Origin: Nanobdellati archaeon
GTDB lineage: Archaea > EX4484-52 > JAADEF01
DNA length: 18,380 bases
Assembly: GCA_026997215.1 (NCBI GenBank)
Contig: JALWJP010000073.1
Location: 1-18,380, forward strand
Direction of reading: 5' to 3'
Under the pieces are notes generated by a model that searched no databases, was not told the origin of the DNA, and saw nothing but the letters and a program-made list of their open reading frames with translations. This document shows, piece by piece, positions 8,630 through 16,217 of the stretch (positions are counted from its first letter, which is position 1; each line of letters begins with the position of its first letter). A program made the translations under genes and the position numbers.

Positions 8630-9919
8630 TCAGTATTCTTCCAAAGCAATAGCACTTTCTCCTGCATGCCAACTTTTACGAGGCCTCATCCTTATTTCAT
8701 AAATACGCTCTGAGTTATCATCCATGATAAGGGCAGAACCTTTTTCTCGGGGCATAGCATCAAAATAATCTGCTAAATCATACTTTTGATAAGTTTGCAT
8801 TATCTCTGATAAAGCAAGTATATCTTTTTTAGCTGTTAGCCTATGAGATATAACCAAATCAGCTTGAGATATTGCTTCTGAATGAAGTTTATAAGGCATT
8901 TGTGTTGCAAGCACCAAACTAACACCGGGTTCTCTCCCTATTTTAATTATCTGAAGTAAAGGCAAAGTAGCAGCGTTTTCTCCCACGGCAGGTAAAAATT
9001 GATGAGCCTCATCTATTAATAACCAGGTTATAGGCACATAATCAGCGTATTTGTCTCTAATATTTTCCTCATATATCTTTTCTTGTTCCTCTATCTTTCT
9101 ACTTTCTATTCTATACATTAAAAGTTTTCGTGCCAATATGCCTACGATTAAGCTCCGAGTTCCCCATCCGCCTAACTCAAGCCCTAATTGACTAATGTCT
9201 AAAATATTGATTCTTCCAGGAATAATAAGTTTTCTTAAAGAAGGAGAATCCTCGGTAAATAAATCCCATTGCTTTGCCATCTCTAATTTTGCTTTAACTA
9301 CTTTTGCTTCTTTATCATTTCCAAACAAATCTTCTACTTTTTTTATAAGAGTATTGATATCGTAAGTTTCCTCTTTCTTTAACACATCTAAAACTTTATT
9401 AAGTATAAGAGCATATTCGCTGTTTTGATCAAAACTTAAAATATAACACCATTCCTCAAAACTTATTTCCTTAGGAGCAATACTAAAAACTTGATTGTAT
9501 TCCACACCCATTTCATTATATTTTTTCTCCAAACCTTGCGGAATGATTAAATTAATAGGATAACCTTTTGGTTCAAGGCCCCATTCAGTGAGCAATTTTC
9601 TATCCTTTTTATTAGGCAACCTCATAGACCAGTAAATACCCATAGTGTCAATAAGTAAAACACCTATATTCTTACTTATATTTTCTTCTAATTCCATTAA
9701 TTCCTCGGCTATTATACCTAAGGTATAACTTTTACCTGTCCCTCTTTTTCCAAAAATACCAATTAAATGAGGTCGAAGAAAATCTATTTTTATTTTATTA
9801 GCCAAATGGGCCTCTTTTTTAGAACCTACATAATGGTTCCCAATATATCCAGTACCTTTTTCACCGAAACGCTCTAGATCCTCAGGAGTTCTTCCAACAA
9901 TAATATCTCGTAAAGTCAT
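8630..9919 (-). CDS. HerA/FtsK-superfamily P-loop ATPase
   Basis: A 429-aa ATPase of the archaeal HerA-like group (COG0433-type), related to the hexameric DNA translocase that works with Mre11/Rad50/NurA. Visible motifs are Walker A GKRGTGKS (57-64), VLLIDTMGIYWSM (87-99), Walker B WLLIDEAHQFLP (299-310), LATQMP (337-342), and an Arg in VISHRLTAKKD (R360) as a candidate arginine finger. No clear N-terminal HAS-barrel is apparent: only about 50 residues precede the Walker A strand, including HYVGSKKEAHLANKIKID. It may therefore be a HerA relative rather than repair HerA itself. The start is ATG 9919 with no Shine-Dalgarno site; an A/T box about 30 bp upstream suggests a leaderless transcript. 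It is transcribed away from the pilus-like locus across a 56-bp gap, and a functional link is unproven. Confidence 0.85.
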   Translation of the reverse strand: MTLRDIIVGRTPEDLERFGEKGTGYIGNHYVGSKKEAHLANKIKIDFLRPHLIGIFGKRGTGKSYTLGIIAEELMELEENISKNIGVLLIDTMGIYWSMRLPNKKDRKLLTEWGLEPKGYPINLIIPQGLEKKYNEMGVEYNQVFSIAPKEISFEEWCYILSFDQNSEYALILNKVLDVLKKEETYDINTLIKKVEDLFGNDKEAKVVKAKLEMAKQWDLFTEDSPSLRKLIIPGRINILDISQLGLELGGWGTRSLIVGILARKLLMYRIESRKIEEQEKIYEENIRDKYADYVPITWLLIDEAHQFLPAVGENAATLPLLQIIKIGREPGVSLVLATQMPYKLHSEAISQADLVISHRLTAKKDILALSEIMQTYQKYDLADYFDAMPREKGSALIMDDNSERIYEIRMRPRKSWHAGESAIALEEY

Positions 9920-9922
9920 AAA

Positions 9923-9932
9923 TTATATATAT
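9923..9932 (+). promoter_or_regulatory. Candidate TATA box of the first pilin gene
   Basis: TTATATATAT lies 44-53 bp upstream of the ATG at 9976. It would place the transcript start around 9954 and leave room for the AGGTGA ribosome site in a leader of about 20 nt. The competing element at 9946-9953 is closer to the start codon. Confidence 0.35.
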
Positions 9933-9945
9933 GTTAAGTTCCAAT

Positions 9946-9953
9946 AAATATTT
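9946..9953. promoter_or_regulatory. Palindromic A/T box between the HerA-like gene and the pilus locus
   Basis: AAATATTT is centred 30.5 bp from the HerA-like ATG (9919) and 26.5 bp from the pilin ATG (9976). It fits a TATA element for the minus-strand gene, and possibly for both directions. For the pilin gene a leaderless start from this box would exclude the AGGTGA site, so use in that direction is doubtful. Confidence 0.4.
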
Positions 9954-9964
9954 ATAATACGTTT

Positions 9965-9970
9965 AGGTGA
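9965..9970 (+). promoter_or_regulatory. Shine-Dalgarno site fixing the first pilin start
   Basis: AGGTGA is followed by five bases and ATG at 9976. The in-frame GTG at 9967 lies inside this site and is therefore not the start. Confidence 0.75.
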
Positions 9971-9975
9971 GAAAT

Positions 9976-10512
9976 ATGATCAATAAAAGGAAAGGATTGT
10001 CTCCGTTAGTGGCAGCAGTATTATTAATAGCATTCACAATGACAGTAGCTGCTCTTCTTACAGTATGGATCAAAGGATTTACAGACAAACAACAAACAGT
10101 TGCTGAGGAAAGTGAGAGAAAAATAGAATGTAGTTATGTTAACTTAGAGATAAGACCTGAATTCGCAAGTTATAATGCATCATGGAACAACAATCATATT
10201 TTTGAAGCATACATCGTTAATAATGGATTGAGTGAGGTAGATATTGAACAAATCCAAATATTTAATAGATACGGAGACTCCACAACTCCTCGGCCACTTG
10301 AAGAAATCATTAATTTAAAGAAAGATGAAAGCAAATACGTAGATATAAATATAACTTCATTAGCACAAAAATTAGGTATAACTAGTGAGAACGATTTAGA
10401 TAAAGTAGTGTTCTATACATCCTGTTCAGGAATAACTGCAAGAATAATAAGACCGTACGGTGGTTGGAACAAATTAGACACACCTATAAGCACCATAATA
10501 CAGGTGAAATAA
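9976..10512 (+). CDS. Type IV pilin-like protein 1
   Basis: A 178-aa archaeal pilin-like subunit. It has a class III signal: basic NKRKG, probable prepilin-peptidase cut after G7, then LSPLVAAVLLIAF and a continuous hydrophobic helix to about residue 33. The GLSPLVA pattern is typical of the archaeal type IV pilin N-terminal family (DUF1628/PF07790-like). After the helix comes a short charged region and a beta-rich head with VNNG around residue 81. One Cys stands at its start (C52) and one near the C-terminus (C150), suggesting a disulfide. Sequons include NAS at 67 and NIT at 125. The start was chosen by the AGGTGA site. The TAA is directly followed by the GTG of the next gene, so the two are cotranscribed. 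It may be the major or a minor pilin; the sequence alone cannot tell. Confidence 0.85.
   Translation: MINKRKGLSPLVAAVLLIAFTMTVAALLTVWIKGFTDKQQTVAEESERKIECSYVNLEIRPEFASYNASWNNNHIFEAYIVNNGLSEVDIEQIQIFNRYGDSTTPRPLEEIINLKKDESKYVDINITSLAQKLGITSENDLDKVVFYTSCSGITARIIRPYGGWNKLDTPISTIIQVK
10502..10507 (+). promoter_or_regulatory. Shine-Dalgarno site supporting the GTG start of pilin 2
   Basis: AGGTGA, inside the last codons of pilin 1, is followed by five bases and GTG at 10513. The spacing is identical to that of pilin 1 and of the membrane-protein gene. Confidence 0.75.
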
Positions 10513-10962
10513 GTGCATTATAATTATCACAAAGGTGCAAGCATATTCATTAGTGCTGTTTTACTTGTAGTTATTACTGTAAGCATAGGATTACTTTACG
10601 CTCATTGGTATTCAGGGTTGGTAAAAGAGAAAGCAGATGAGTCAGAGCAAAGCATTAAAACTGCAGATTATTGTAGTAACATAGCAATTAACTTCGAAAA
10701 CGTTACATTTAACATTACAGCAGAAAATGTAACAACAATGTATTTAGAGAATGTAGGAGAGGAAGAAGCATACATAACAAAGGCCAAAGTTTATAACATT
10801 AAAGGATATGTATATGAAGTGGATACACCGATGTATTTAGAAAAAGGAGATAAAAAATATTACGGTTTCAAAGTTAATACACCTTATCCTATAGAAGAGA
10901 TAAAAATAATCCTCAAAGATTGCGGTTCTATCAGCATACCCGCCGAATACATACAACAATAA
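10513..10962 (+). CDS. Type IV pilin-like protein 2
   Basis: A 149-aa pilin-like protein starting with GTG. Its class III signal is HKG followed by ASIFISAVLLVVITVSIGLL; the cut is expected after G8. Downstream is a small beta-rich head with the same plan as pilin 1: a Cys just after the helix (C54), a YLENVGEEEAYI segment near residue 77, and a Cys near the end (C137, KDCGSISIP). Three sequons cluster at residues 63-74. The shared plan suggests a paralogous pair, although sequence identity looks low. It follows pilin 1 without a gap and ends just before the Shine-Dalgarno site of the membrane-protein gene. Confidence 0.8.
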   Translation: MHYNYHKGASIFISAVLLVVITVSIGLLYAHWYSGLVKEKADESEQSIKTADYCSNIAINFENVTFNITAENVTTMYLENVGEEEAYITKAKVYNIKGYVYEVDTPMYLEKGDKKYYGFKVNTPYPIEEIKIILKDCGSISIPAEYIQQ

Positions 10963-10967
10963 GGTGA
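10962..10967 (+). promoter_or_regulatory. Shine-Dalgarno site fixing the membrane-protein start
   Basis: AGGTGA (extended to AGGTGATC) is followed by five bases to GTG at 10973. The upstream GTG at 10964 is within the site, so the shorter protein is preferred. Confidence 0.7.
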
Positions 10968-10972
10968 TCAAA

Positions 10973-11593
10973 GTGGCATACACTTATTTCGGAGAATTTT
11001 TGGAAGTCGCAGAAAGAGTAGGATTCTTTGACTATTTATTACCTTTTATGCTTTACTTCGCAATAATATTTGGTTTGTTAGAAAGAGTAGATCTTTTCGG
11101 CAAAGGAACAAATATTGCTTCATCACAAAGTGAGAAAGCCAATAGACCTGTTACTTCATCACAAAAAGACAGCAGAAAAATAAATCTGATAATTTCTATG
11201 TCTATGGCATTCCTAATTATGTATTATTATCCGCCTTCTCGCACATTAGGTAATGTACTAGCAGAACTTTTAACTCAATGGGGTGCTTTCGTATTATTCC
11301 TTATGCTAATTCCAATAGCAATGTCAGCTTTTGGAATACCAATATGGGATTTATTTTATACAGAAAAAGAAAAAAAGGAAGGCGGTAATGTAAGGTATGT
11401 AAAAGAGTTATCAGGAATAGGATGGGCTGTATTAGCGATAGTATTTTTAGTGGTGTTAGTATTGTTTTACAATACAATCGGTAAAGTTTTTGATATATTC
11501 TGGGTATTCATAGATCCACAATATTTAGGAGTATTCTTAGTAATTGTATTTTTAATAACGCTCATAACACTCATAGGTAGTACGGAAGATTAA
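10973..11593 (+). CDS. Multispanning membrane protein of the pilus-like operon
   Basis: No family recognised. The 206-aa protein has about five hydrophobic helices (about residues 20-36, 70-87, 102-122, 148-166 and 184-202). A polar, Ser/Lys/Gln-rich loop (about 43-69, GKGTNIASSQSEK then SSQKDSRK) lies between the first two, and a charged loop (YTEKEKKEGG) between the third and fourth. Third in the operon after two pilins, it may be an assembly or anchoring component; that is inference from position. The GTG start at 10973 follows the AGGTGA site. Its TAA stop shares the palindrome TTAA (11590-11593) with the stop of the mini-pilin on the other strand. Confidence 0.75.
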   Translation: MAYTYFGEFLEVAERVGFFDYLLPFMLYFAIIFGLLERVDLFGKGTNIASSQSEKANRPVTSSQKDSRKINLIISMSMAFLIMYYYPPSRTLGNVLAELLTQWGAFVLFLMLIPIAMSAFGIPIWDLFYTEKEKKEGGNVRYVKELSGIGWAVLAIVFLVVLVLFYNTIGKVFDIFWVFIDPQYLGVFLVIVFLITLITLIGSTED

Positions 11594-11820
11594 TCCATAT
11601 TTTTAATATCATTTATCAAATCATTTATTTCTCCATTGTCAGAAGTAGAATCCTTATTATTTTTGCTTTCACCTAAAATTTTATTAACTACTCCTTTTGT
11701 TTTAGAAGTTAAATCACTTACACTACCAGTTACAGCAACCAGCAAAGCTAAAGCCACCACTAACAAAACCACAATGGTAACTATAATTCTAATAGTAGAA
11801 GACATACCCTTTGAAGTCAT
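11590..11820 (-). CDS. Mini type IV pilin-like protein, antisense to the operon
   Basis: A 76-aa protein on the minus strand inside a plus-strand pilus locus. It has a clear class III signal (MTSKG, then MSSTIRIIVTIVVLLVVALALL), so prepilin peptidase should cut after G5 and leave about 71 residues. After the helix there is only a short polar tail (SVSDLTSKTKG... ending NDLINDIKNMD) with no beta-rich head or Cys, unlike pilins 1 and 2. Such a small subunit could form a thin filament core or act as a minor/initiating pilin. The start is ATG 11820; an ATATATA box centred 28 bp upstream suggests a leaderless message. The antisense open frame over the same bases has no recognisable features. Confidence 0.75.
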   Translation of the reverse strand: MTSKGMSSTIRIIVTIVVLLVVALALLVAVTGSVSDLTSKTKGVVNKILGESKNNKDSTSDNGEINDLINDIKNMD

Positions 11821-11824
11821 AATA

Positions 11825-11833
11825 TTTATATAA
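11825..11833 (+). promoter_or_regulatory. TATA box of the pilus ATPase gene
   Basis: TTTATATAA is centred 27 bp before the ATG at 11856, the expected position for a leaderless archaeal transcript. It begins only 5 bp from the ATG of the divergent mini-pilin. Confidence 0.6.
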
Positions 11834-11844
11834 TCACATAAACA

Positions 11845-11851
11845 ATATATA
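11845..11851 (-). promoter_or_regulatory. TATA box of the mini-pilin gene
   Basis: ATATATA is centred 28 bp upstream of the minus-strand ATG at 11820 and ends 5 bp before the ATPase ATG. The two promoters are thus interlocked. Confidence 0.5.
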
Positions 11852-11855
11852 GTTT

Positions 11856-14126
11856 ATGGTAGAACAAACGCAGCAATCTTTGGTCTCGTATAACCCGCAA
11901 ACAAATACTATATTAATAGATTGTACTAAACATTTATTTCCTGCTTCCTTAGAAGACTATGAAATATGGATGAGCATAGCAATAGATGCACTTATGCAGT
12001 ACCCAAAAGCCACAACAATAGTATTAAGACAATCAAGAGATTTCATTTACGATTATGATCAAGTTATGCTATTAAAAGAAATCGCACATCTTCTTCACAA
12101 ATTTGTTAAAATAGAAAGAATCATCAGTTTAGACAAAGTAACACCCTTCGAGGATGAGAAAGTAGAGTCAAGGCTAGGATTTCTTCAAAAAGTTATGTTA
12201 AGTGATTTAAGAAGAGATCCTATTGGAGCATATGTGGAACTATCTCATGAAATAATAAAACAAAAAGCAATTTATAAAGTTGCCACTAACGATAAAGTAA
12301 AAAAAAGCATAGCACATTATTTAAATCATGCTCTTCTACCTTTACAAAAAGCATTAGAAGAAACCAAATTAATTAATTCAATAAAAGATAAGCTCATAGG
12401 ATATAAAATAGGAGATAGAAGTATTTATAGAGAATTATTTCATCCAATCATTAGACCAAATTTTATGCTCACTCGTTATAGCATACTGCCGCCTCAAAAT
12501 GGTGAAAAAGTTAATGAGTATGAGATTGAAGATGGGAAAGTGGAAATATACAAGTTAAAGGATAAAGCTTTATTTTTTTACCATATCATACCCACAGAAT
12601 TCAATCTAAACGAAAAATTGTATGAAATATTAGACATTGCTAGAAGATATCTTTCGGAACATAAACCTAAGAAAAGTGATTTTGCCGATCCTGAAAGGAT
12701 GAGAGAAGTTTTTTACAACATAGGGCGGGATTTAATATTAGAGATAGCAGAACGAATGCAATATCCTCTTAAATCACAAGAATTAAAACTATTATCGAAG
12801 ATATTAGTAAGATATACAGCAGGTTATGGAATAATCGAACTACTTTTACAGGATGAGAATATCCAGGATTTCTATGTAAATGCTCCTGTAGGGAAAAACC
12901 CTATCTTTGTTAATCACGCAATATACGGAGAATGTGAAACAAACCTTGTGCCAACTTATGAAGATGTAGAAGCATGGGCAACTCGCTTTAGAATAGAATC
13001 AGGAAGACCATTAGATGAAAGTTCACCTGTATTAGATACAGAAATAGAAGTAAGAGGAGCACGTGCAAGAATAGCTGCTATAACTCGAAACCTATCACCA
13101 GACGGATTAGCATTTGCTTTTAGAAGGCATAGAGACCGACCATGGACATTACCTCTTTTCATAAAACATAAGATGCTTAATCCCTTAGCAGCAGGACTTA
13201 TAAGTTTTATAGTAGATGGAGCAAGAACCATATTAATAGCAGGTACACGAGGAACAGGAAAGTCATCGCTTTTAGGATCTCTCATCTCAGAAATAATGAG
13301 AAAATACAGAATTGTGAGTGTAGAGGATACCTTAGAATTACCTTTAGAATATTATATAAATTTAGGGTACAACATTGAAAGATTAAAAGCAAGATCTGCA
13401 TTAAGTCAAGCTCAAAACGAAATGCCTGCAGATGAAGCCATAAGAACTTCTTTAAGGTTAGGAGATAGCTGTTTAATAGTAGGAGAGGTAAGGAGCGTAG
13501 AAGCCAAAGCACTTTATGAATCTATGCGGATTGGAGCTTTAGCTAATGTGGTTGCAGGAACTATCCATGGTGATTCTCCTTATGGTGTATTTGACAGAGT
13601 AGTAAATGATTTAGGAGTGCCAAAAACAAGTTTTAAAGCAACAGACATCATCATTATTGCCAATAAAATAAAGTCAGCAGACGGAATGAAGATGTTCAGA
13701 AGAGTTGTAGAAATCACAGAAGTAAGAAAAGAATGGGATGAAGACCCGTTAAAAGAAAAGGGATTTGTTAAGCTAATGGAATATAATGCTAAAAAAGACG
13801 AATTAGAACCTACTGAAACATTGCTTAATGGGGAAAGTTTTATACTAAATGAAATTGCTAAAAGAGTAAAACAATTCCATAATGATTGGGAAGCTGTTTG
13901 GGACAACATACTTTTAAGAGCAAAAATGAAAGAATATTTAGTTAATCTCAGCAACAAAATAAATAATAATGAAATACTCGAAGCAGATTTTGTTGTTGCA
14001 TCTAACGAAAAATTTCATGTGTTCATTGAAGAAGTAATGGAAGAGCATGGAGAACTGGATTATAACAGAGTATATAATCTATGGAAAGATTGGGTAAACA
14101 AAGAGGTTAGATTAAGGTGGAGTTAG
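11856..14126 (+). CDS. Type II/IV secretion-system (GspE/TadA/VirB11-family) pilus ATPase
   Basis: Cytoplasmic hexameric motor that powers pilin polymerisation together with the TadC/FlaJ-type membrane protein. The 756-aa protein has an N-terminal region of about 280 residues with no recognised motif. The conserved ATPase follows: GYGIIELLLQDENIQDFYVN (323-342), Walker A AGTRGTGKS (462-470), Asp-box SVEDTLEL (488-495), Walker B SCLIVGEVRS (538-547) and His-box AGTIHGDSPYGVFDR (567-581). All motor motifs are intact. A C-terminal extension of about 150 residues is charged and helical. ATG 11856 has a TATA box 27 bp upstream and no Shine-Dalgarno site, so it is probably leaderless. It overlaps the next gene by 10 bp. 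The particular system (adhesive pilus, archaellum-like or secretion) is not decided by the sequence; no archaellum accessory genes are seen here. Confidence 0.93.
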   Translation: MVEQTQQSLVSYNPQTNTILIDCTKHLFPASLEDYEIWMSIAIDALMQYPKATTIVLRQSRDFIYDYDQVMLLKEIAHLLHKFVKIERIISLDKVTPFEDEKVESRLGFLQKVMLSDLRRDPIGAYVELSHEIIKQKAIYKVATNDKVKKSIAHYLNHALLPLQKALEETKLINSIKDKLIGYKIGDRSIYRELFHPIIRPNFMLTRYSILPPQNGEKVNEYEIEDGKVEIYKLKDKALFFYHIIPTEFNLNEKLYEILDIARRYLSEHKPKKSDFADPERMREVFYNIGRDLILEIAERMQYPLKSQELKLLSKILVRYTAGYGIIELLLQDENIQDFYVNAPVGKNPIFVNHAIYGECETNLVPTYEDVEAWATRFRIESGRPLDESSPVLDTEIEVRGARARIAAITRNLSPDGLAFAFRRHRDRPWTLPLFIKHKMLNPLAAGLISFIVDGARTILIAGTRGTGKSSLLGSLISEIMRKYRIVSVEDTLELPLEYYINLGYNIERLKARSALSQAQNEMPADEAIRTSLRLGDSCLIVGEVRSVEAKALYESMRIGALANVVAGTIHGDSPYGVFDRVVNDLGVPKTSFKATDIIIIANKIKSADGMKMFRRVVEITEVRKEWDEDPLKEKGFVKLMEYNAKKDELEPTETLLNGESFILNEIAKRVKQFHNDWEAVWDNILLRAKMKEYLVNLSNKINNNEILEADFVVASNEKFHVFIEEVMEEHGELDYNRVYNLWKDWVNKEVRLRWS

Positions 14127-16201
14127 ACAAAGAAAAAATCGATGAACTTTTAAGATCCTATGGAGAGATAATAACAAAAAAAGAACAAGAAAAACCGATG
14201 TTTTCATCAAGAGAATATCAGAGATTTATGAAAGAAAGAGAAGAAATGAATAAACCTAGAAATTGGTATGAAAAATTATGTCATTTTTCTAGAATGTTAG
14301 GATTAAAATTATCAGAAAAAGATAGAGAAAGATTACATAAAGATATTTTATTCGCTAATCTAAATATTAAAGAAGATGACATTCTTAATAGTTTTGTATT
14401 GGTTATAGGGTTAACTTTAGTGTTATGGGTTATCTTTTACCTAATATTCTCTTTCTTGCCTTTCAATAACATACCTTTAGTTGTAAAACACCTCCCACTT
14501 CTTCTTGGAATGCCTTTTGCTTACTATATTTATAGATATCCTTCGATAAAGGCAGCCATTAATCGTGTAAAATACGGTAGTGATCTGATGATGGCTACCC
14601 TCTACATGATAATGTATCTTCGTAATTCAGGTAATTTAGAAGGGGCTGTAAGATACGCATCTCAACACATGAAAGGGAAAATAGCAGACGATCTTAAAGA
14701 GTTATTGTGGAAAGTAGAAATAGGAGAATATAAAACTATTGATGAAGCTTTAGCACACTACGGAGAACAATGGAGAGACTATCTAAAAGAATTTACCCAA
14801 GCTATTTATCTTATAAAAGAAGCTTTAGTTGAAAGCAGTTATGAAAGAAAAGAAGCTATATTAGACAAAGCTTTAGATGTTATACTTGTTTCTTCTGATG
14901 AAAGAATGAAAAGTTATAGTAGAGCATTAGAATTACCTGTGCAAGTAATACATGTAATAGGTATTTTATTACCTGTATTAGGCATGGTAGTGTTGCCTAT
15001 TCTAACCATTATGCTTAGTGAAAAACTCACCAATCTGACATTTTATCTCTTTCTCTTTTATGACATTATGCTTCCTGCGATTCTATGGTTTTTTATAACA
15101 CAAACGTTAGAGAAAAGACCTTCAACTCTTGGAAAAGTAGATATTAGTATGCACCCTTCCCTTCCAAAACCGCATAAATTCTTTTATAAAGGTAAAGAAA
15201 TCTCTACAAATTTAGTGGTTTTTAGCATTGGAGGTGCCTTACTTTTCTTACTCTTTCTTGTATTCTGGCAATTTTATATACTAGATAAAAACTCTAATTT
15301 TACAACTTTCATATCGGTATTAATCGTTCTTGTTTTAGCATCAATAATTGCAGCCAAATTCTATTTAGATGTGTTCCAAAAAATAAAAATTAGAGAAGAG
15401 ATAGAGCAAGTAGAGAAAGAGTTTGAAGAAGCACTTTTTGCATTAGGAAATGCAACTGCAAGCAATTTACCCATTGAGAAAGCTTTAGAAAAAAGTTCAG
15501 CAGATATGAAAGGTTTGAGAATAGCTAATTTCTTTAACATCATTATGGAAAATATGTCTCTTCACGGAATGAACTTTAAAGAAGCTGTTTTTAATAAGCA
15601 AAGAGGTGCTATAAAATTCTATCCCTCATCTTTAATCAGCAGTATTATGAATATAGTAAGCGAAGCAATAAACAAAGGTAGTGAAGCCGCTGCATTAACA
15701 ATGATAACCATATCAAGATATTTAAGAAGCATAAGAACCACACAAGAAAAAATTCACGATTTACTTAGCTCTACACTTTCGAGTATGAAGTTTAACGCAT
15801 ATGTTTTAATACCTATTATTGGAGGGGTAATAGTAGGGGTAAGCAAACTAATCTTACTATTACTATTAAAAATGTCAGGAATGTATGCTCAATTACAACA
15901 GCAACTTACTTTAGAAGGAGGTAATGAAATGGCAGCAGGAATAGGAGGTAATTTTATATTTAGCGTTGAAAATGCAGTTCCAGCTCCTATTACACAATTA
16001 ATTATAGGTATTTATGTAGTTGAAATGTTGGTGTTATTAGGAATATTCATTAGTAGAATTAATTGGGGTTTTGATGAGATTAAAGAAAAAGCAGAAACAT
16101 GGAAAGTGGTTATCATAGGCACTCTTATCTACATCCTATCCTTTATTCTAGTATCCACCATGTTCTCAGGAATAATAGAAAACATCGCAGCAGAATTTTA
16201 A
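14117..16201 (+). CDS. TadC/FlaJ/GspF-family pilus platform membrane protein
   Basis: Inner-membrane platform partner of the preceding ATPase. The 694-aa protein has the duplicated architecture of archaeal TadC/FlaJ. A cytoplasmic N-terminus is followed by helices at about 95-116 and 120-140, a first GspF-like helical domain (about 154-265), helices at 271-299 and 308-327, then helices at 364-386 and 397-417. A second GspF-like domain (about 430-545, FEEALFALGNATASNLPIEKAL style) follows, with final helices at 561-585, 620-646 and 663-685. The start is GTG 14117, 10 bp inside the ATPase gene, which implies translational coupling. AGAGG at 14102-14106 is a weak Shine-Dalgarno candidate. The next in-frame ATG would remove 27 residues. 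It converges on rpl15e with a 16-bp gap. Confidence 0.9.
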   Translation: MELDKEKIDELLRSYGEIITKKEQEKPMFSSREYQRFMKEREEMNKPRNWYEKLCHFSRMLGLKLSEKDRERLHKDILFANLNIKEDDILNSFVLVIGLTLVLWVIFYLIFSFLPFNNIPLVVKHLPLLLGMPFAYYIYRYPSIKAAINRVKYGSDLMMATLYMIMYLRNSGNLEGAVRYASQHMKGKIADDLKELLWKVEIGEYKTIDEALAHYGEQWRDYLKEFTQAIYLIKEALVESSYERKEAILDKALDVILVSSDERMKSYSRALELPVQVIHVIGILLPVLGMVVLPILTIMLSEKLTNLTFYLFLFYDIMLPAILWFFITQTLEKRPSTLGKVDISMHPSLPKPHKFFYKGKEISTNLVVFSIGGALLFLLFLVFWQFYILDKNSNFTTFISVLIVLVLASIIAAKFYLDVFQKIKIREEIEQVEKEFEEALFALGNATASNLPIEKALEKSSADMKGLRIANFFNIIMENMSLHGMNFKEAVFNKQRGAIKFYPSSLISSIMNIVSEAINKGSEAAALTMITISRYLRSIRTTQEKIHDLLSSTLSSMKFNAYVLIPIIGGVIVGVSKLILLLLLKMSGMYAQLQQQLTLEGGNEMAAGIGGNFIFSVENAVPAPITQLIIGIYVVEMLVLLGIFISRINWGFDEIKEKAETWKVVIIGTLIYILSFILVSTMFSGIIENIAAEF

Positions 16202-16204
16202 ATT

Positions 16205-16215
16205 AAAAAGAAAAA
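16205..16215 (-). terminator. Poly-T terminator of rpl15e
   Basis: On the minus strand TTTTTCTTTTT begins 3 bases after the rpl15e stop, without a hairpin. Such U-tracts are typical archaeal terminators. Confidence 0.5.
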
Positions 16216-16217
16216 GA

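Noticed and set aside
9967..9975. GTG start for pilin 1 three codons upstream
   Set aside because: The codon falls within the AGGTGA ribosome site; ATG 9976 has the same five-base spacing as the neighbouring genes.
10964..10972. GTG start for the membrane protein three codons upstream
   Set aside because: It is part of AGGTGATC; GTG 10973 is at the expected spacing.
11636..11833. A 65-aa open frame on the plus strand opposite the mini-pilin
   Set aside because: No ribosome site or sensible protein features. The minus-strand frame has a perfect class III prepilin signal and a correctly spaced TATA box.
12956..13957. Several minus-strand open frames inside the pilus ATPase gene
   Set aside because: They lie antisense to fully conserved ATPase motifs and show no family features or ribosome sites, so they are shadows of the coding strand.
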